DNA from: Euglena gracilis
Lineage: Eukaryota; Euglenida; Euglenophyceae; Euglenales
Direction: 5' to 3'
DNA length: 64,000 bases
Assembly (NCBI GenBank): GCA_039621445.1
Contig: CP154956.1
Location: 39,396,553-39,460,552, forward strand
Under the pieces are notes generated by a model. The model searched no databases and had not been told where the DNA came from. It saw nothing but the letters and a program-made list of their open reading frames with translations. This document shows, piece after piece, positions 42,099 to 54,754 of this stretch (positions within the stretch are counted from its first letter, which is position 1; every line of letters starts with the position of its first letter). Made by a program: the position numbers and the translations under genes.

Positions 42099-45000
42099 TT
42101 TATTCGCAAATTCCATGGTGTACCGGATAACCCAGTTTAGGCCTGCGACATAGACCCCGCTATCCGCGGTCCGTGCGGTGTTTGCAAAATCGAGCTGAAG
42201 GATGGCGCTAGACCCATGCACCAGAAATTATACCGTTGTTCGGGTGAACGCGAACAAGCTCTTAACGAGATGTTTGAGAAGCTCATCCAGCGGAAGTGTA
42301 TTATCCCTTCAAAGAGCGGATGGACATCACAGGCTTTTGTGGTGCCTAAACCCGCTGACCAGTCTGGTCAGAAGAAGTGGAGACTCGTGCTGGATTACCG
42401 GTACCTGAACTCTCAAACGAAGGATGACCCCTACCCGTTACCGCTGATCAAGTATTTGATCTCGAGACAATTGGATAACCGGTTGTGGTCAATTTTTGAT
42501 CTGGAAGACAGTTTCTGTCAGATGCATTTGCATCCTGATTCGCAACCGTATACGGCATTCCTGACATCAAAGGGTGTGTACCAATAGACGGTACTCCTCA
42601 TGGGTGTTAAGAATGGCCCAGCCATGTTTCAACGCATGATCCAATGGGTTTTGCGCCATTTACTGTTTGCCCTGGTGTATATAGATGATGTACTGGTGGG
42701 ATCTCAACCGCAATCAGCATAATCGGGCAAGGATATCCTCGACCCGCATTATCGCGATGTGCGGGGGGTATTATCCACGTTCCAAAAGCATGTTCTATTT
42801 GCGAAGGGTTCCAAAATGCACCTGTTTCGAAAATTATTAAGTTTTGCGGGCATATCCGAGCAACGGGCAGCGTAAAGCGCACCCAGTAAGGTGGAGGCCG
42901 TTAAGAAATGGACTCCTGAGGTCATTAAGACCTTAACGCACTTAAAGGGATTTTTGGGATTAGTCGAATATTACGTGATTTCCATGAAAGATTTCGCGAA
43001 AATCGCGGTACCCCTAACCCGACAACTCAAAAATCGGACACCCGATAACGCAAAAGTCATTTGGGTGACCAAGTGCACGAGGCCTTGAATACAATCAAGG
43101 ACTTGCTCCTCGAGAACGTGGTTCTCGATATCGCTGATCCATACAAACCGTATGTCCTGGAAGTCGACAGCAGCGATTACGCTGTTGGTGGGGTTCTTAG
43201 CCAGCGTAATGCGGCGAATGAACTCCGACATGTGGCTTTCTTCAGCAGGAAGCTACAGGGCGACAACGGGAAAGGACAGGCTAAATGGAGCATTCGAAAA
43301 AAGGAGACATATGTCATTGTGCTTATTCTCCAGAAAATCCGCAGCTGGATAGCCAGCAGCTTGGTCCAGATACTCGTGTTGACGGATCATGAGAGCCTTC
43401 AACACTGGTATACCGAGGAACTGAACAAGGCCATGTCATCAGTTGGCAGAAGATGCCGATGGCATGAGTTCTTGAGCCAGTTTAACCTGGTGGTTATCTA
43501 TACCCCAGGTCACACGCAAAACGTTGCGGATCCTCTCAGCCGAGCCCCTTTGGTATTATCCTGGGAACCTGGATGAGGGTGATGCGACTTTTCATGGCAA
43601 CCATGAGGCTGACCAGTTCGCACGTCGATCCGACGCTGCGGACAACATGCTCGATTCACTACCCGTTTCCCGGGTATATCGCAGCATCGCCATTTCAGCA
43701 TTGCGTGGAAGGCGCCAGCGTGGACGCACTGCCGGACCCCGTCGCATTACGTGTACGGAAACCACTACCCCGATATTTTTCCGCGAATGGGATTATTCGC
43801 GGGACCCTATATATAGTACCATTTTGAATAGATTTCGTAATGGTGAAGCCATAGAGAATTGCTCTCTATCACCATTGCGACTTATTTTCCGGAATGTTTC
43901 TGTTTATAAAGATTGTATGCCCCAAGAACTTTTTGATTATTTGATTTTGAGCTATCACAACCATGGTCACCCTGGGGCCCCCGAACTTCTTTCACTAGTG
44001 GGTCGCAGGTATTGCACAACCCTGAGTGAAAAATATTTATATTCCCGCTGTCTGCGAATTTCGCAACGGTGCCAAATTTGTCAGGCTGTGAAACCGTGCA
44101 CAGGTACCCCCCCTGGTACGATGGACTTTTTCCCCGTAACACCAGCCATTTTTACGTCCCTCTGCATGTGCTTTCTCGAACTTGAACCTTGCAAAGGATC
44201 AGAAGACAAAATTTACGATTACGTTTCTGTTGTCGTCTGCAGGCAGAGTGGGTACATAGTAGCCATTCCATGCCGGAAGGCAGGGTTGACAGCCCAAATT
44301 TTGACATCCATGTTCCTGGAGAAATGTATCTGCTTAATTGGTTTACTGAACGAAATCGTGCGTAACCAAGATCACTTGGTCCCTTCGCAGTTTTTCACAA
44401 TTTTGTGCGGTTTAATCGGCATTGAGCAGCATTTTTCCATCATATACCGCCCGAAAGGAAATGGTAAAGCCGAGACAGCCGTGAAATTTGTTGTCAAAAT
44501 GCTTCGCCTTTCACTGGCTGACTCGGGTAAGAATTGGTGTCCGTTCTTCATTGATATTTATTTTACATCAATACCTTGCCAGGGTTGGTATTACCACACT
44601 CACCGTATAAAAATGTTTTCGGACGAGACCCTCCGGCCATAGGGTATATCCCCTCGGAGAGACCCGCCCGAAGTAGCGTCAGCTGTGAAACGTGGTTTGA
44701 AGAAGTGGAATCACTCCGCTATGCAGTCCAATCACGTATCACAGAAATTCAGTCCAACAAACGGAAATCGTTTTTACAAAACTTTAACACACCTGTGTAT
44801 AGTCCAGGTGACCGCGTGTGGGTACGGAATAACCGCACCCGCATGCAATCTTCCAAGCGAGATACTCTTTGGCTCGGCCCATGCGAAGTTTTGGAGAGGT
44901 TAGGTAGTAGCGGGCGATATAAAGTTGCCCTGCCCAACGGCACTGAGGACGTCCATACGGACGACTTCAAACCGTGCCTAAGCCCCCAAGACGGAAAAGC

Positions 45001-45241
45001 TATCCCCTGCCTATATTTCAAGCCCCGTTCCAGATTACCTGAAACGGACGACTTTGTGGTTGATAAGGTAATAGACCACAAGGCCGACAGGGGTGTGCAC
45101 TACTGGAAAGTTCGCTGGAAATGGCAATGGCCAGAGGAGTACACCTGGGAGCCAGCATCCAGCTTTATTGGATATATTCAGCAGGATTGGAAGCTGTGGA
45201 ACAAGTGCAATAACATAGACACGAACATAAACACTTTCTGA
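42099..45241 (+). pseudogene. Element A: chromovirus (Ty3/gypsy) pol with chromodomain, broken
   Basis: Reverse transcriptase (about 42200-42890) with RLVLDYRYLN, DLEDSF and the catalytic YIDDVL; RNase H (43061-43560) with LEVDSSDYAVG and LTDHESL; integrase (about 43770-44570) with an HNHGHPG...C..C zinc-binding region; a C-terminal chromodomain (about 45045-45180) with HYWKVRWK and WEPASSF. Breaks: in-frame stops near 42138, at 42585, 42720, 42873 and 43086, and frame changes near 43061-43088, 43560 and 44600. The residue expected to be the first integrase Asp reads Cys (LCMCFLEL). A dead copy. Confidence 0.85.
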
Positions 45242-45641
45242 AACGATTTCGTTTTGGAAGATGCGTGTGTTCTATGTAAATGTTTCACGTTTATACCCTC
45301 CTGCACTTCAATATATATCTCTCTCTCTCACAGAGTTTTTGATTAAGATAGAAGCCTTCTTTTTTTCAGTGCGACAGCACTCAAACCGACTGACAACAAG
45401 GGTTCCCTTCGTTGCAGTCGTCATTCCGGAAGCACCATCCTGCCTGGGCGCGGAACGTGACCAGGTCCACCATGGCCGCAGCCTTCTGGCGCGCCATACC
45501 CCCTGTACCCTCGGAATGCTGAGGCCCCGATTCCGGGTGCAGAGGATTTCAGCCCCGGTGTTCGCCGCGGCTACCAGCAGCCAGTCCGCATATGCGGTAC
45601 CAGGTCCATCTGCCGTCCAGCAGCCGGCACCCTAGCCACCA
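45242..45641 (+). other. Element A spacer between chromodomain and downstream ORF
   Basis: About 400 nt, with TCTCTCTCTCACAG and TTTTTTTCAG tracts that could be splice acceptors for a downstream transcript. Element B has a similar spacer with a polypyrimidine-CTACAG. Confidence 0.5.
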
Positions 45642-47224
45642 GTGCAGCGCAGATTGAGTCTGCCCCCGTATGCGAGAGAGATGATCTGCCACACCCCGGA
45701 GACGTTGGAGCGGGAGATGCCTATGTGCGCACACCCCCCAACGGAGCCCTTTATGCAAGCCCTTTGGGATGCATACTGTGCGCAGTTGTTGGTGGAAGCC
45801 AACACGCCTGTGGCTCAGAGGTGTCCCTGTGGTCAAGCCCTGATGACGGGGAGACGGTATATCTCGTCGGCATCCGATTACGGATTCGAGCCTGGCGAGA
45901 CAATGATGGACCTGGGCGCGTATGTGCCGCCCATGCTGCAAATGCAGACGCCGGTGGGATCCCACACCGTTCATATGCGTGAACACACGCCCCCACCGGT
46001 AGGTGAGGCTGTGCATGTCCCACCTGGGAGGACGAGAATTTTTGCACGCCCGCCCTCGCCGCAGCGAATGCTGCCGCGCGAGCCGCCAGTGGAGCAATTT
46101 GTCTCGCAGTACGCGACGCACGTGGATTACCCGCGCGGCGCACGCGTGCTCCCAGCCGGACAGTCGGACGTGCCTCCTGAGGCATACGTCCAACACATGT
46201 TCACGCACTGGATGCCACAGGCATCACCGGTCGCCTCTGCCCCTGGCGTTGAGCCACGGCGGCAGGTGGAGCCCATAGTGGTGGAGGATGAACCTCCCCA
46301 CCGTGTGTCAGCCCGACCGCCCAGTTCACCTCCTGTCCATGCCGAGGATATACCCCGTCGGCAGGAGACTCCCTACTACCACATGGCACCTCTGGGAACC
46401 GAGCAGGATGAGCTTGCTTGGAACTTCCTGCAGGAGCCAGTATTCGCGCCTGAAGAGCACCGGACGAGGTATTACGCCTCTCTTGCTGCACTTCAGGGCC
46501 CTGGATACACCCCATACCAGCCGTAACAGTCGCAGCTGCGGGTTGCAACCCCGGTATTACCCGGTGAGCCCCCGGCAGGTGTGGCAATATTACCTGCAAG
46601 CGCGACAGGGCTACGGAAAACCTTACCCCACAGCCCAGGCGAACCAGGCCACAGGACGCGGAAGGCGGTGTGGCAATGCAGGTGGAAGCCAGACAGGATA
46701 CCCCGGCTGGACGACCACTGGCTGAGACACAGGGGGCGATGAGCCGTCCTGTTGAGGCAGTGCCACCGCCGATCCCTCCGGCATGGAAGGAGCCGCGACG
46801 CCCTTCGTCGAAGCCAAGCCCACGCCAGGCTCCTAGCCAACGCCCAGCCACGCCATCACCGCGACGTGCAGCGGATCGGCCAGGTCCCTCCCCAGAGGTG
46901 GAATGGGAAGGAACCGAACCGACTCCTGCGGAACCGAGCGCCAGACCCTCTGGTATTCGCCAGACGGGTAAGGACACTGGCAAGGATGAGGGCACAGGCA
47001 AAGGAGAAGGCAAAAGCGTGGCCGGCAAAGGTAAAGGTGAGGGTAAAGGTAAGGGAACAGGACGTGAGGAGGAAGAAGAACCAGCGGAAGTCATCTCGCA
47101 TTTTGAGCAAACGCTCAGGTTCAGGGACGAGCTGGAGGACGAAGGCTGGCGAATGCAGCCTGATTACCATGTTGCAGAAAACCGCCCTTCACCCCTCCAC
47201 AAGCAGTCATCGATGTGGTATTAG
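45642..47224 (+). pseudogene. Element A: Pro-rich ORF downstream of the chromodomain
   Basis: Open frame 45642-46526 (294 aa), then a frame change, then 46670-47224 (184 aa). The first part carries a compact motif FMQALWDAYCAQLL then CPCGQALMTG; the second is Pro-rich, then a Lys/Gly run (KGEGKGKGTG) and an acidic tail. Element B encodes the same motif (MWDTHCRQIL, CACGQTLMTG) in the same place after its chromodomain, so this is a real part of the element. Function unknown; a structural (gag-like) role is a guess from its length, Pro-richness and basic tail. Confidence 0.65.
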
Positions 47225-48383
47225 TGTACGTTCAAAGCTTTCCCTTTTCTCCTTTTTGGGACTTTCTGAAAAAGCATTTCGCTTCCGCCTTCGTGCGCAG
47301 CCTACTTATGGTAGGGAAAAGTTTTTGGAGTAACAAACAGTGGTTTTCCCATTTTGTTCCCAATTCCCCAAGAGGCAAAGCACAAGACAAAGACTTCAAA
47401 AGATTCCTCTGGAGTCAAGTTTGATTGTTCTGAGTGTTTTTCCCTCTGACAAAACCAATGGTCAAACTTGGATTTCATGACAGTGAAGAATACAACTTGT
47501 GGGGGAAGGTGAGAAAAGTGCTGACGTGTCCAGGGGCAGATCCCAGAATGGTCTGCCACGATCTTACCAACTGTGGTTTCCACAGTGGTGCGACCGTCAC
47601 AAAACCCACTCTGCAGATATCTTACAAAGCTGGGACGTGCCTGGTGCACAACCCCTTCCCAGTGCTACGCCCTATTTACTTCATGGACCAGGGATTCCCA
47701 GGTCAAGTCAGGATATCTGACGCTTCCCCGGTGGGGTTCACTACTACTCCATTCGGTGTCTTTCCTTTCTGCACAGTGGCATCCAAGCAAAGCCCAAAAG
47801 GTTAGCCGCGTTTCGCGGTTACCTATTAGCCGTTTCGGCTTAGGTGGGGTGTGAAAAAGCCCACTGTGGGAAACGTGGCTTGGCAGGTTTCCTGACAAAG
47901 TGTCCCATCCACCCACTTTGGTTCTGCCAAACGCGGGTATGGTCAAGCGTATTCGCTAAAAACCCGAGGGGAGAGCTGTGGAAGGGGATGGGCAGGCTCC
48001 TATCCTTGTCATACCCGGATAGGGCTCCTAGGCAGTCATATCCGCAATAGAAAACAAAATCCTACTTACAAAACCGACTGCCGGCGACAGCTTTGCGGGG
48101 GTGGGGGGAAAGTAGGGAGGAGAGGGGGGCTGGCCAGAACAGAACTTCTGCTGTCTGGCAGCCTTAAGCGGCCTTATTTGCCGAAAAGTGACAAGTTGGC
48201 CTATTACTACGGCGTGCGCGCTGTGTGCTGTGTGTCACTTAGTGGCTTGCCAGGTTTCCCGCCCGCCAAGGTCTTCACAGCAGTAGCTCCTTCACGACGT
48301 GATAAGAGGCGCTTACCTCCTGCAGACGGTTTCCGTCCGCACGTCCAGTGGCATAGAGTGGGGGGGGGGGCTCTTGGATGCTT
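47225..48383 (+). other. Element A 3' tail
   Basis: A 123-codon open frame (47434-47805) shows no known domain. Just after it lie two short hairpins: CCGCG-TTT-CGCGG and AGCCG-TTT-CGGCT (47807-47845). No LTR pair could be found by eye. Confidence 0.4.
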
Positions 48384-51300
48384 CTATTCAGAGCGCAGAG
48401 TGTGTAACACAGACCCAGGTTCATCCCAGGGCTGTTTAGCGATTTCCGCTACCAGTGTATAGTGTATGAGTCTCCTGGGGTGTCCAGGCTCCATGAAGGC
48501 CCTTTCCTTACATGGGCCTGGTAATGCCGTTTCGAAATTACATCCTTTCCAACCGCCAATAATCATGGCGGGAGTCCAGGGGATCTTCCACCAGGACCAT
48601 CTGGAATTGTGGTGGTGGTGGCCTGTCCCCGATCCAGGTTTCTGGCGATTTGAAGTCAAAGTCAGGTGCCACCCAGTCCAAAACCCATCCTTCGGGGACT
48701 GTGTGCTTGGTTGCACTCGCTCTTTCCACGGGGAACCTTTGCAGCTTCTCCTAGAATTTGCGGGGCGGAGTGACTGGCCAGATGAAGTGATTCATCCGTG
48801 GGTGATTGACTGACACCTGCGGGGCATTCCCCGGGTGGAAGTAAATTGGCATGTGATACGCACGTTCCGCGCGGACTGTATGGGGTCGTAATACTGCCCC
48901 AAGCCAGTCTTTCCAGGTCATCCCGTGGCTTTCGGGTGGTCATTGTGGCAGGCACCAGCGACCGTTTCGGTCCTGGGTTGTGAACAGGAGGTAAGATATC
49001 TTTTCCCTGAGGCAACCAGAATTGGAAGACTAAGTTCTTTTTGGAACTTCCGCATGGCCTCGAATGCGAGTTCATGAATGCTCTGGATGTGCTCGAATAG
49101 AGCTTTCATGTCGTCCTCATATACGTTCCGGTATTGGCCTTTCTGGCCTTTGCATTGGCCTTTTTTGGCCTGCAGTAGGTGCTCGTTTGGGAGCACTTTT
49201 GGCTTTACCCTTCCCCGATCGGGCTTCCCATCGGGCAATCTCTTCTCTAGCTTGTTTCCAAGCATTAGGACAGAGATTGGATGCAAAACCAGGGCCTAAA
49301 AATGCAGGATTCATATCGCTTGTTCGTCCAAGCAATTCCTGTGGGGCATAAGCCAGTTTGGGTGCTGGGTATGCTGCAGGTTGATCCCGCATATCCGCCA
49401 ATAGCGGTGGGTTATTGTCAGGGAGGGGTTCGCCTCTAGGCGGATCGATGTAGGTGGGGTTGCGGACACGTTCGCGAGTATCGTCCAGGATTTTCTGTGC
49501 TTGTGCACGCTCCGCAGCTTCAGGCTCGATTTCTGCCCTATGGGCTCTTTGGGCCAGTTCGGCTTGTTCGACCTGTTGCTGGGTGGGTTCAGGAATAGGC
49601 AGTTCCTCTGTGGTGGCCTGTTGGCCTAGAGCTACTGTTGTCTCCTGTGTTTGCGCCATTGGCGCTGTTACAAGCTGTGGCGCCGTTGCGGCTGCTACAG
49701 ACTGTGGCGCGGTTTGCGCTGCTGCAGCAGCCGGCGCTGCTGCTTTTCCTGGCACTGGTCTGGGGGGTTGCGCTGTTGGCGCTGGCTTGGACTGCACGGC
49801 AAACGGTACGGTCACGGGAGGGGTGCCGCTTGTTGGCCACACGACGCCCGACGTTGCTTTGCAGGGGTAGCCTGTCTGGCTGGGGCTGGGGCAGGAGATG
49901 GGGGTTTCGGTCTCCCCATTGGGGACGAAGATTCTGGCCTACCTCGTTTCCCCAGGTCTGCTGGCCTGTACGGCTGTGACGCATATCTGCGTTCTGCAGA
50001 CCGTAGGCCCTGGAGTTGTTCCAGGGATTGGTAGTACTTGATGGCTTGCTGAGGTGATGTGAAGCGTGGTTCTGGAAGAGGTTCATGTGCCGTTGGTACA
50101 TCCCCTTCCACAGCCATACGGCCTTCGGCCTCGGCTTGCTCCACATCTTCAGCCCAGGTTCCAGACTCTTGAGCCACCGGAATATCCCGTTGTACGGGTA
50201 ACTGACTTCCAGCTTCCAAATGTGCTGGAAATGGAAATGGTGGTAGTGCCGTTGACGGTTGCGTCGTTGGCTGATACGCATATTGCGTTAGAGTTTCCCA
50301 ATATTCGGGTTTTGGCGGTCTTGGCAACGAGGAGGGTACTGGGTATCGCGAAAAATTCGCGATGGCTGCACCATTGGTGCTGGGATATCTCCCGCCTCGC
50401 TTTCCGCCACTGGGGGGCTATGCTCCCGCATATATTCGGTGAATGCACCTGTGTGATGACGAATCCGCGGCATCGGCGGTACCTGGATACCCAGTGTACG
50501 CATGCTGACATATTCCCCAGGCGTGAAGTACACTTTGCCTGTCATCAGAGTTTGGCCACAAGCGCACCATTGTGCAATAGGCCTATTGGCCAGGCCTAAA
50601 ATCTGACGACAGTGGGTATCCCACATCACTTGTAAGGAGGGGTCTGCTCTTTCGAGTGCGCTAACTCGCAGGGCAGTCCGCAGGGTTTTCTCTGCGAGAT
50701 TCGCCAATTCTGCGGTGAATGCGGGGTATGGCACTGTTGGTGCTGGCTGGGGCGTCTCATGCGCCGCAGGGATCGCATAAGGGGATATACTACTGCTGCT
50801 GAGCGCGGTCTGAGCCGCAGGCTCCCGACCGGGTTGAGCAGCAGGAGGGGGCATCGCCTGTACGGCGTGTACCTGGTGCGTGACACCCTGTACTGTTTGA
50901 GATTGGGGTTATGTTTGGGGTTGTTGAGTCATAACGTACCGTGGTGTATACAGGATGGGAGGTGAGTGACCAGGCATGGCATAATGCGCCTGCTCCATTG
51001 GAGGTGCCTGTCCGTGTCTCGCATACTGCTGTTGTTCCATTGGAACTTGGTCTACCTGCCGGGGTTGTGTCTGTTCCATTTGAACTTGATATGCCTGTTG
51101 AGGCTGTGCCGCATATGCAGCTCCCATTGGCACAGGGGCCGCATAAGCTTGAGGTGGCGGTTGCGCCTGAGATGGGGGCGGCAGTTGTGCCTGATAGGGG
51201 GGCGGCATTTGTGCCTGAGAGGGAACTGACATATGTGACTGAGAGGGATATGTGTGCCTGACCCATTTGAGGGGGGGGGGGGTGGCATTTGTGCCTGAGC

Positions 51301-51824
51301 CGCATAAGCAGCTGGAGGGGGTTGAGATACCGCATATGCGGGCGCCCCTTGGGGGTGGGGGTGCCGCCTCATAGGCGTGGGGGGGGGTAGGGAGGGATGG
51401 CATACTGTATAGGGGGCGGTCCTGGGCCGCGCCCTCGGTCTTGCATTGGTCCGGGGACCGAAAGCAACAAAAAAAAGTAGTTTTGATGAGCTGTAGAAAA
51501 ACAAGAGAGAAATGAACTGGTGTTGGGAGAAAACACAGAGAGGGACGGATAAGGCCTATAGGCCGATTTCAAAATTATTCACAGAAATGTCTACGTTATT
51601 TCGTTTATTCCACAGCTTCCAGTCCTGTTGGACATAACCAATAAAACTGGAGGCTGGCTCCCGGGTGTCCTCTTCTGGCCCATAGCCTTTCCACCTGACC
51701 TTCCAGTAGTGGACTCCTCGATCAATTTTGTGATCGAGAATTTTGTCCACCACAAAATCATCCGTTTCGGGTAACTTGGAACGGGGCTTGAAATAAAAGC
51801 ACGGTAGTGCTTTGCCATCTGCCC
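48384..51824 (-). pseudogene. Element B: chromodomain end plus downstream Pro/Ala-rich ORF, minus strand
   Basis: Reads from 51824: the last part of a pol with chromodomain (KILDHKIDRGVHYWKVRWKG, then FIGYVQQDWKLWNK), very close to element A; a spacer; then a Pro/Gln/Tyr-rich start and an ORF in several frames (51403-50909, 50854-50288, 50327-49812, 49842-49117, 49286-48918). Includes CACGQTLMTG, a Gln/Ala-rich stretch (QQQVEQAELAQRAHRAEIEP), and a basic tail. Broken by several frame changes. Lies tail to tail with element A. Everything upstream of the chromodomain region is missing because element C sequence starts there. Confidence 0.7.
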
Positions 51825-53176
51825 CCCCATGTGTCCAGCAGAAGTTTTATTTCTCTTAATTGGTCCTTTATTCTTTGAGAAATGGGGTGTTTTGGGTCCC
51901 GGGGGGCTGTGGAATTTTCCAGCAAAAAATTTGCCAGGGCATCCGTAAAGGCCCTTAGAAAGGGCAAGGCCATTAGATTGCATCTGATTTGGCCCAAAAT
52001 GGCAGCCAGTTGCCTTTTTGACATGTAATCTTTTTTCACTATTTTTCCAGCTCCTTTTTTACTGTTTTTATTTTCTGGGGGGGCACCTGTAATTTTCCCT
52101 CTTGGAAGTTTAGCTGAAATCCAAGATGATTACCGATTTGCGTGGGCTGCAGGGTGGACTTTTTTACATTGATTTTGAATCCTGATTTGATTAAATCCCT
52201 GACCACTGTGTTCAGGTTATTTTGTAAGATGTTTTGTGTTGGGGCCACCAGTAAAATGTCGTCCAGGTAAATAAATACCTGGATGCCCTTTTTCCTCCAC
52301 AGCTTTTCGAATGTCTTCATCACTGACATAAAAATTTGGGGCATTACATTTAGGCCAAAACAGCCTGCCTGGAATTCCCAGGTCTGCCCCCCCACCTGAT
52401 GTCTTAGAAAGGGCCTTAGGGCCTGGCTCACTGGGATGTGGAAGTAAGCATCCTTCAGGTCTATTTTTGCTGCCCAGTGACCTTTTTATAACACTGGAAA
52501 AATGTGCTGGATGTGATCCAGCTTGAACGGTTTCACTTGGAATCGTTGATTTATTTCCCTGCAGTCGCTTATTAATCTCCATTTTGTCTGCTCCCCTTCT
52601 GGTTTCAAAATCAGAAACCAGGGGATTAGGTGCTGGGTGGTTGAATCCCTCACCCTCTTTCCGGATCCAGATTTTTCGTAATCCAGCAGTATTTTTTCTG
52701 CTTGGTGCAGGTTCAAATTTGCCCTGGATTTTGGGTGGGTGGACAATTTTGGTGGTTTTACCCAAGGGGGTTGAATGCCATCCCTGATTAGTTGACATGT
52801 TGTTGGGGGGGCATTTTTTGTCCACCATTTCAGGCTTTTTTGCAGCCTTTGATGGAGCTGGGTGTCTCCCCATTTTTCCTCCATGCAATTGATTTCTTGG
52901 ATCAGATGATTGTGGGGGGGCTGGGCTGGAGATGTTGGACCTTTTAGGCTTTTTTGCAGCCTTTGATGGAGGGGGGTGTCTCCCCTTATTTCCTCCACTG
53001 AATTTATTTTCTGGATAAGATGATTCTGGGGGGACTGGGTTGGGGGTGTTGGACATTGCACCCCTAGGTCCCCTAGGGCTTAGGCCCTTGGAAAAAGAAA
53101 TTTTTTCTGGGGGGATGTGCATGCACTCTCTCCCTCTCTGCTCATCTCTCTGGATGATCTTGTTGTTGGGAGACAT
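51825..53176 (-). pseudogene. Element C: DIRS/Ngaro-like reverse transcriptase, broken
   Basis: Frame 53061-52039 (minus) with WRLISDCREINQ, KIDLKDAYFHIP, FGLNVMPQIF, catalytic VFIYLDDILL and KKSTLQPTQIGNHLGF. The KS.L.PTQ....LGF pattern is typical of DIRS/Ngaro-type RTs. One in-frame TAA at about 52486. After a frame change near 52040 the RNase H approach region follows (RQLAAILGQIRCNLMALPFL), then the element stops abruptly at the junction with B. No tyrosine recombinase found. Confidence 0.7.
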
Positions 53177-53204
53177 ACCATAGGGCTTAAGGCCCCTGTT
53201 TGGC

Positions 53205-54175
53205 CTATCTGGTCTTCTCCATGCTGATGTGGTTGGTTGACATACCAGAGGGGGGCCTCTGTGGGTCCCCCCTTGATTGATTGATCGGGAATTGAGAAAT
53301 AAATGTAGGAGGGGTTCCTTCCCCTCCCTCCAAAAGGGCCACTGTGGGTCCCTTTTCCTCCTGAGGCTGTGTCATTAAAGGGGCCACTGTGGGTCCCCTT
53401 TCCCCCCTTTTTTGGCAGAGGGCCCCTCGGGTGATTTCTCCAGCAGCTGTCTTAGCTTCCTTGTGGACAGTGTGGGTCCCCCCTGCTGGTTGGGCATGAT
53501 GCCCCTTAGCTTCTTGGTGTCCACTGTGGGTCCACCCTGCTGGTCTCCAAGGTCTCCATGTGTAAATTTTTTTCCATAATTCTTCTGTAGGTCTTCCAGG
53601 CCTTGATTTGGCCTCCAACCCCACTTCAAATCTGGGGGGGCTGCTGTGGCCCCCCTTTTCCCCTTGAGAGGGGCTGTTGTGATGGATGAATTGGGGGGGT
53701 TGGACAGACCTTTTCTGCCCCTTCCTGAGGGGATTTGCTTGTAAAACTGGCCCCCATGGCCCCTGTAGTGTTGTCCTCCTTGGCCTTGATTCCATCTCCC
53801 CTTCCTTTGGCCAATTGTTGCATAGGCGACTGGGCGGCTTTGGGGGAGATGCCCCACGTGTGTGTGCTGTGGTTGTTCAATTGTGGAGCATTTTGGGCCC
53901 CCCTGGCCCATCCTTTGCCCATCAAGTGCTGGGGCAGATTTTTGTCTTCTGGGCCTTCTGGCCACAGTGGTCCAAGGACCGTGGCCGTCACTGGGGAGGG
54001 GGTTGGGCTGGGATGGGAAATTTCTGGTGTGGGGGTCTGGGGGGGGGGAAACGGCCACGGTTCGCCGCGTGTCGACCGCATCTCCAAGTTCTCCTGCTTC
54101 TGCGGCAACTGCTCCAGGACGTCCGTGGCCATGTAATCCCAATTTCTTCTCCACTGCATTGCTCATTGAAGTCAA
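53205..54175 (-). CDS. Element C: gag-like basic, low-complexity ORF
   Basis: A 266-codon frame (54175-53375) plus an overlapping frame to 53205. Rich in Gly, Pro, Gln, Arg (GRWNQGQGGQHYRGHGGQFY), with repeated QQGGPT and GPT..LS.RKLR motifs. Position before the RT suggests the structural protein of element C. No zinc knuckle seen. Confidence 0.5.
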
Positions 54176-54199
54176 AATTGAAAATTGATAATTGAATTC

Positions 54200-54750
54200 T
54201 CAATTGCTATTCGTCTGGATCGTGTCCTTCTGGATATTGAATTGATATTGACTTCTTTTCTCGGTTCTTCTTCGTTCGTGAACTCTTCTCCTTTCTTCTG
54301 GGTGTCGAAGGGCAAGTTAGGAATCAGCCAACTCCAGCGAAAAAAGGCACTAAGCAGGACCTCCTAACCCAGCGCAGCGAACAATCACACAACAAACCGC
54401 CGGCGAGCAAGGCATGGCCTCACAATGGCAACGTGCGGAGCTGGATGTCTCGATTTCGGCCCTCCCTCATTTTCGAGGTAGGAGGGGGGGTCCGCCCCCC
54501 CCCCCCCCCTCCGTGTCGGGAGGGGGGGTCCGACCCACCCCCCCCTCAAGGCTTCCCATCCATCCCTGCTCACCCCCCCCCCCTCCTGGCCCGCAGGGGG
54601 GTCCGGACCACCCTTCCCACGTGTCCTTATATCGAACCCTGGATCCTGCTCTGTGTGCCGGCTGTTTTGTTGTTTGCATTCTTTTTGGCGGGGTGCTTCC
54701 TACTGCTTTTTGAGTCCGGAGTTGGCGGATATTAACGTCCTTCGACAAAA
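54200..54750. other. Divergent spacer between elements C and D
   Basis: Shared upstream region of two divergent ORFs. Contains C/G-run blocks at 54480-54600 similar to the intronic elements. No promoter motif recognised. Confidence 0.4.
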
Positions 54751-54754
54751 TCAG

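Noticed and set aside
49454-50034. Plus-strand Ala/Cys/Arg-rich frames at 49.5-50 kb
   Set aside because: Antisense shadows of the Gln/Ala-rich ORF of element B, which is supported by homology to element A.
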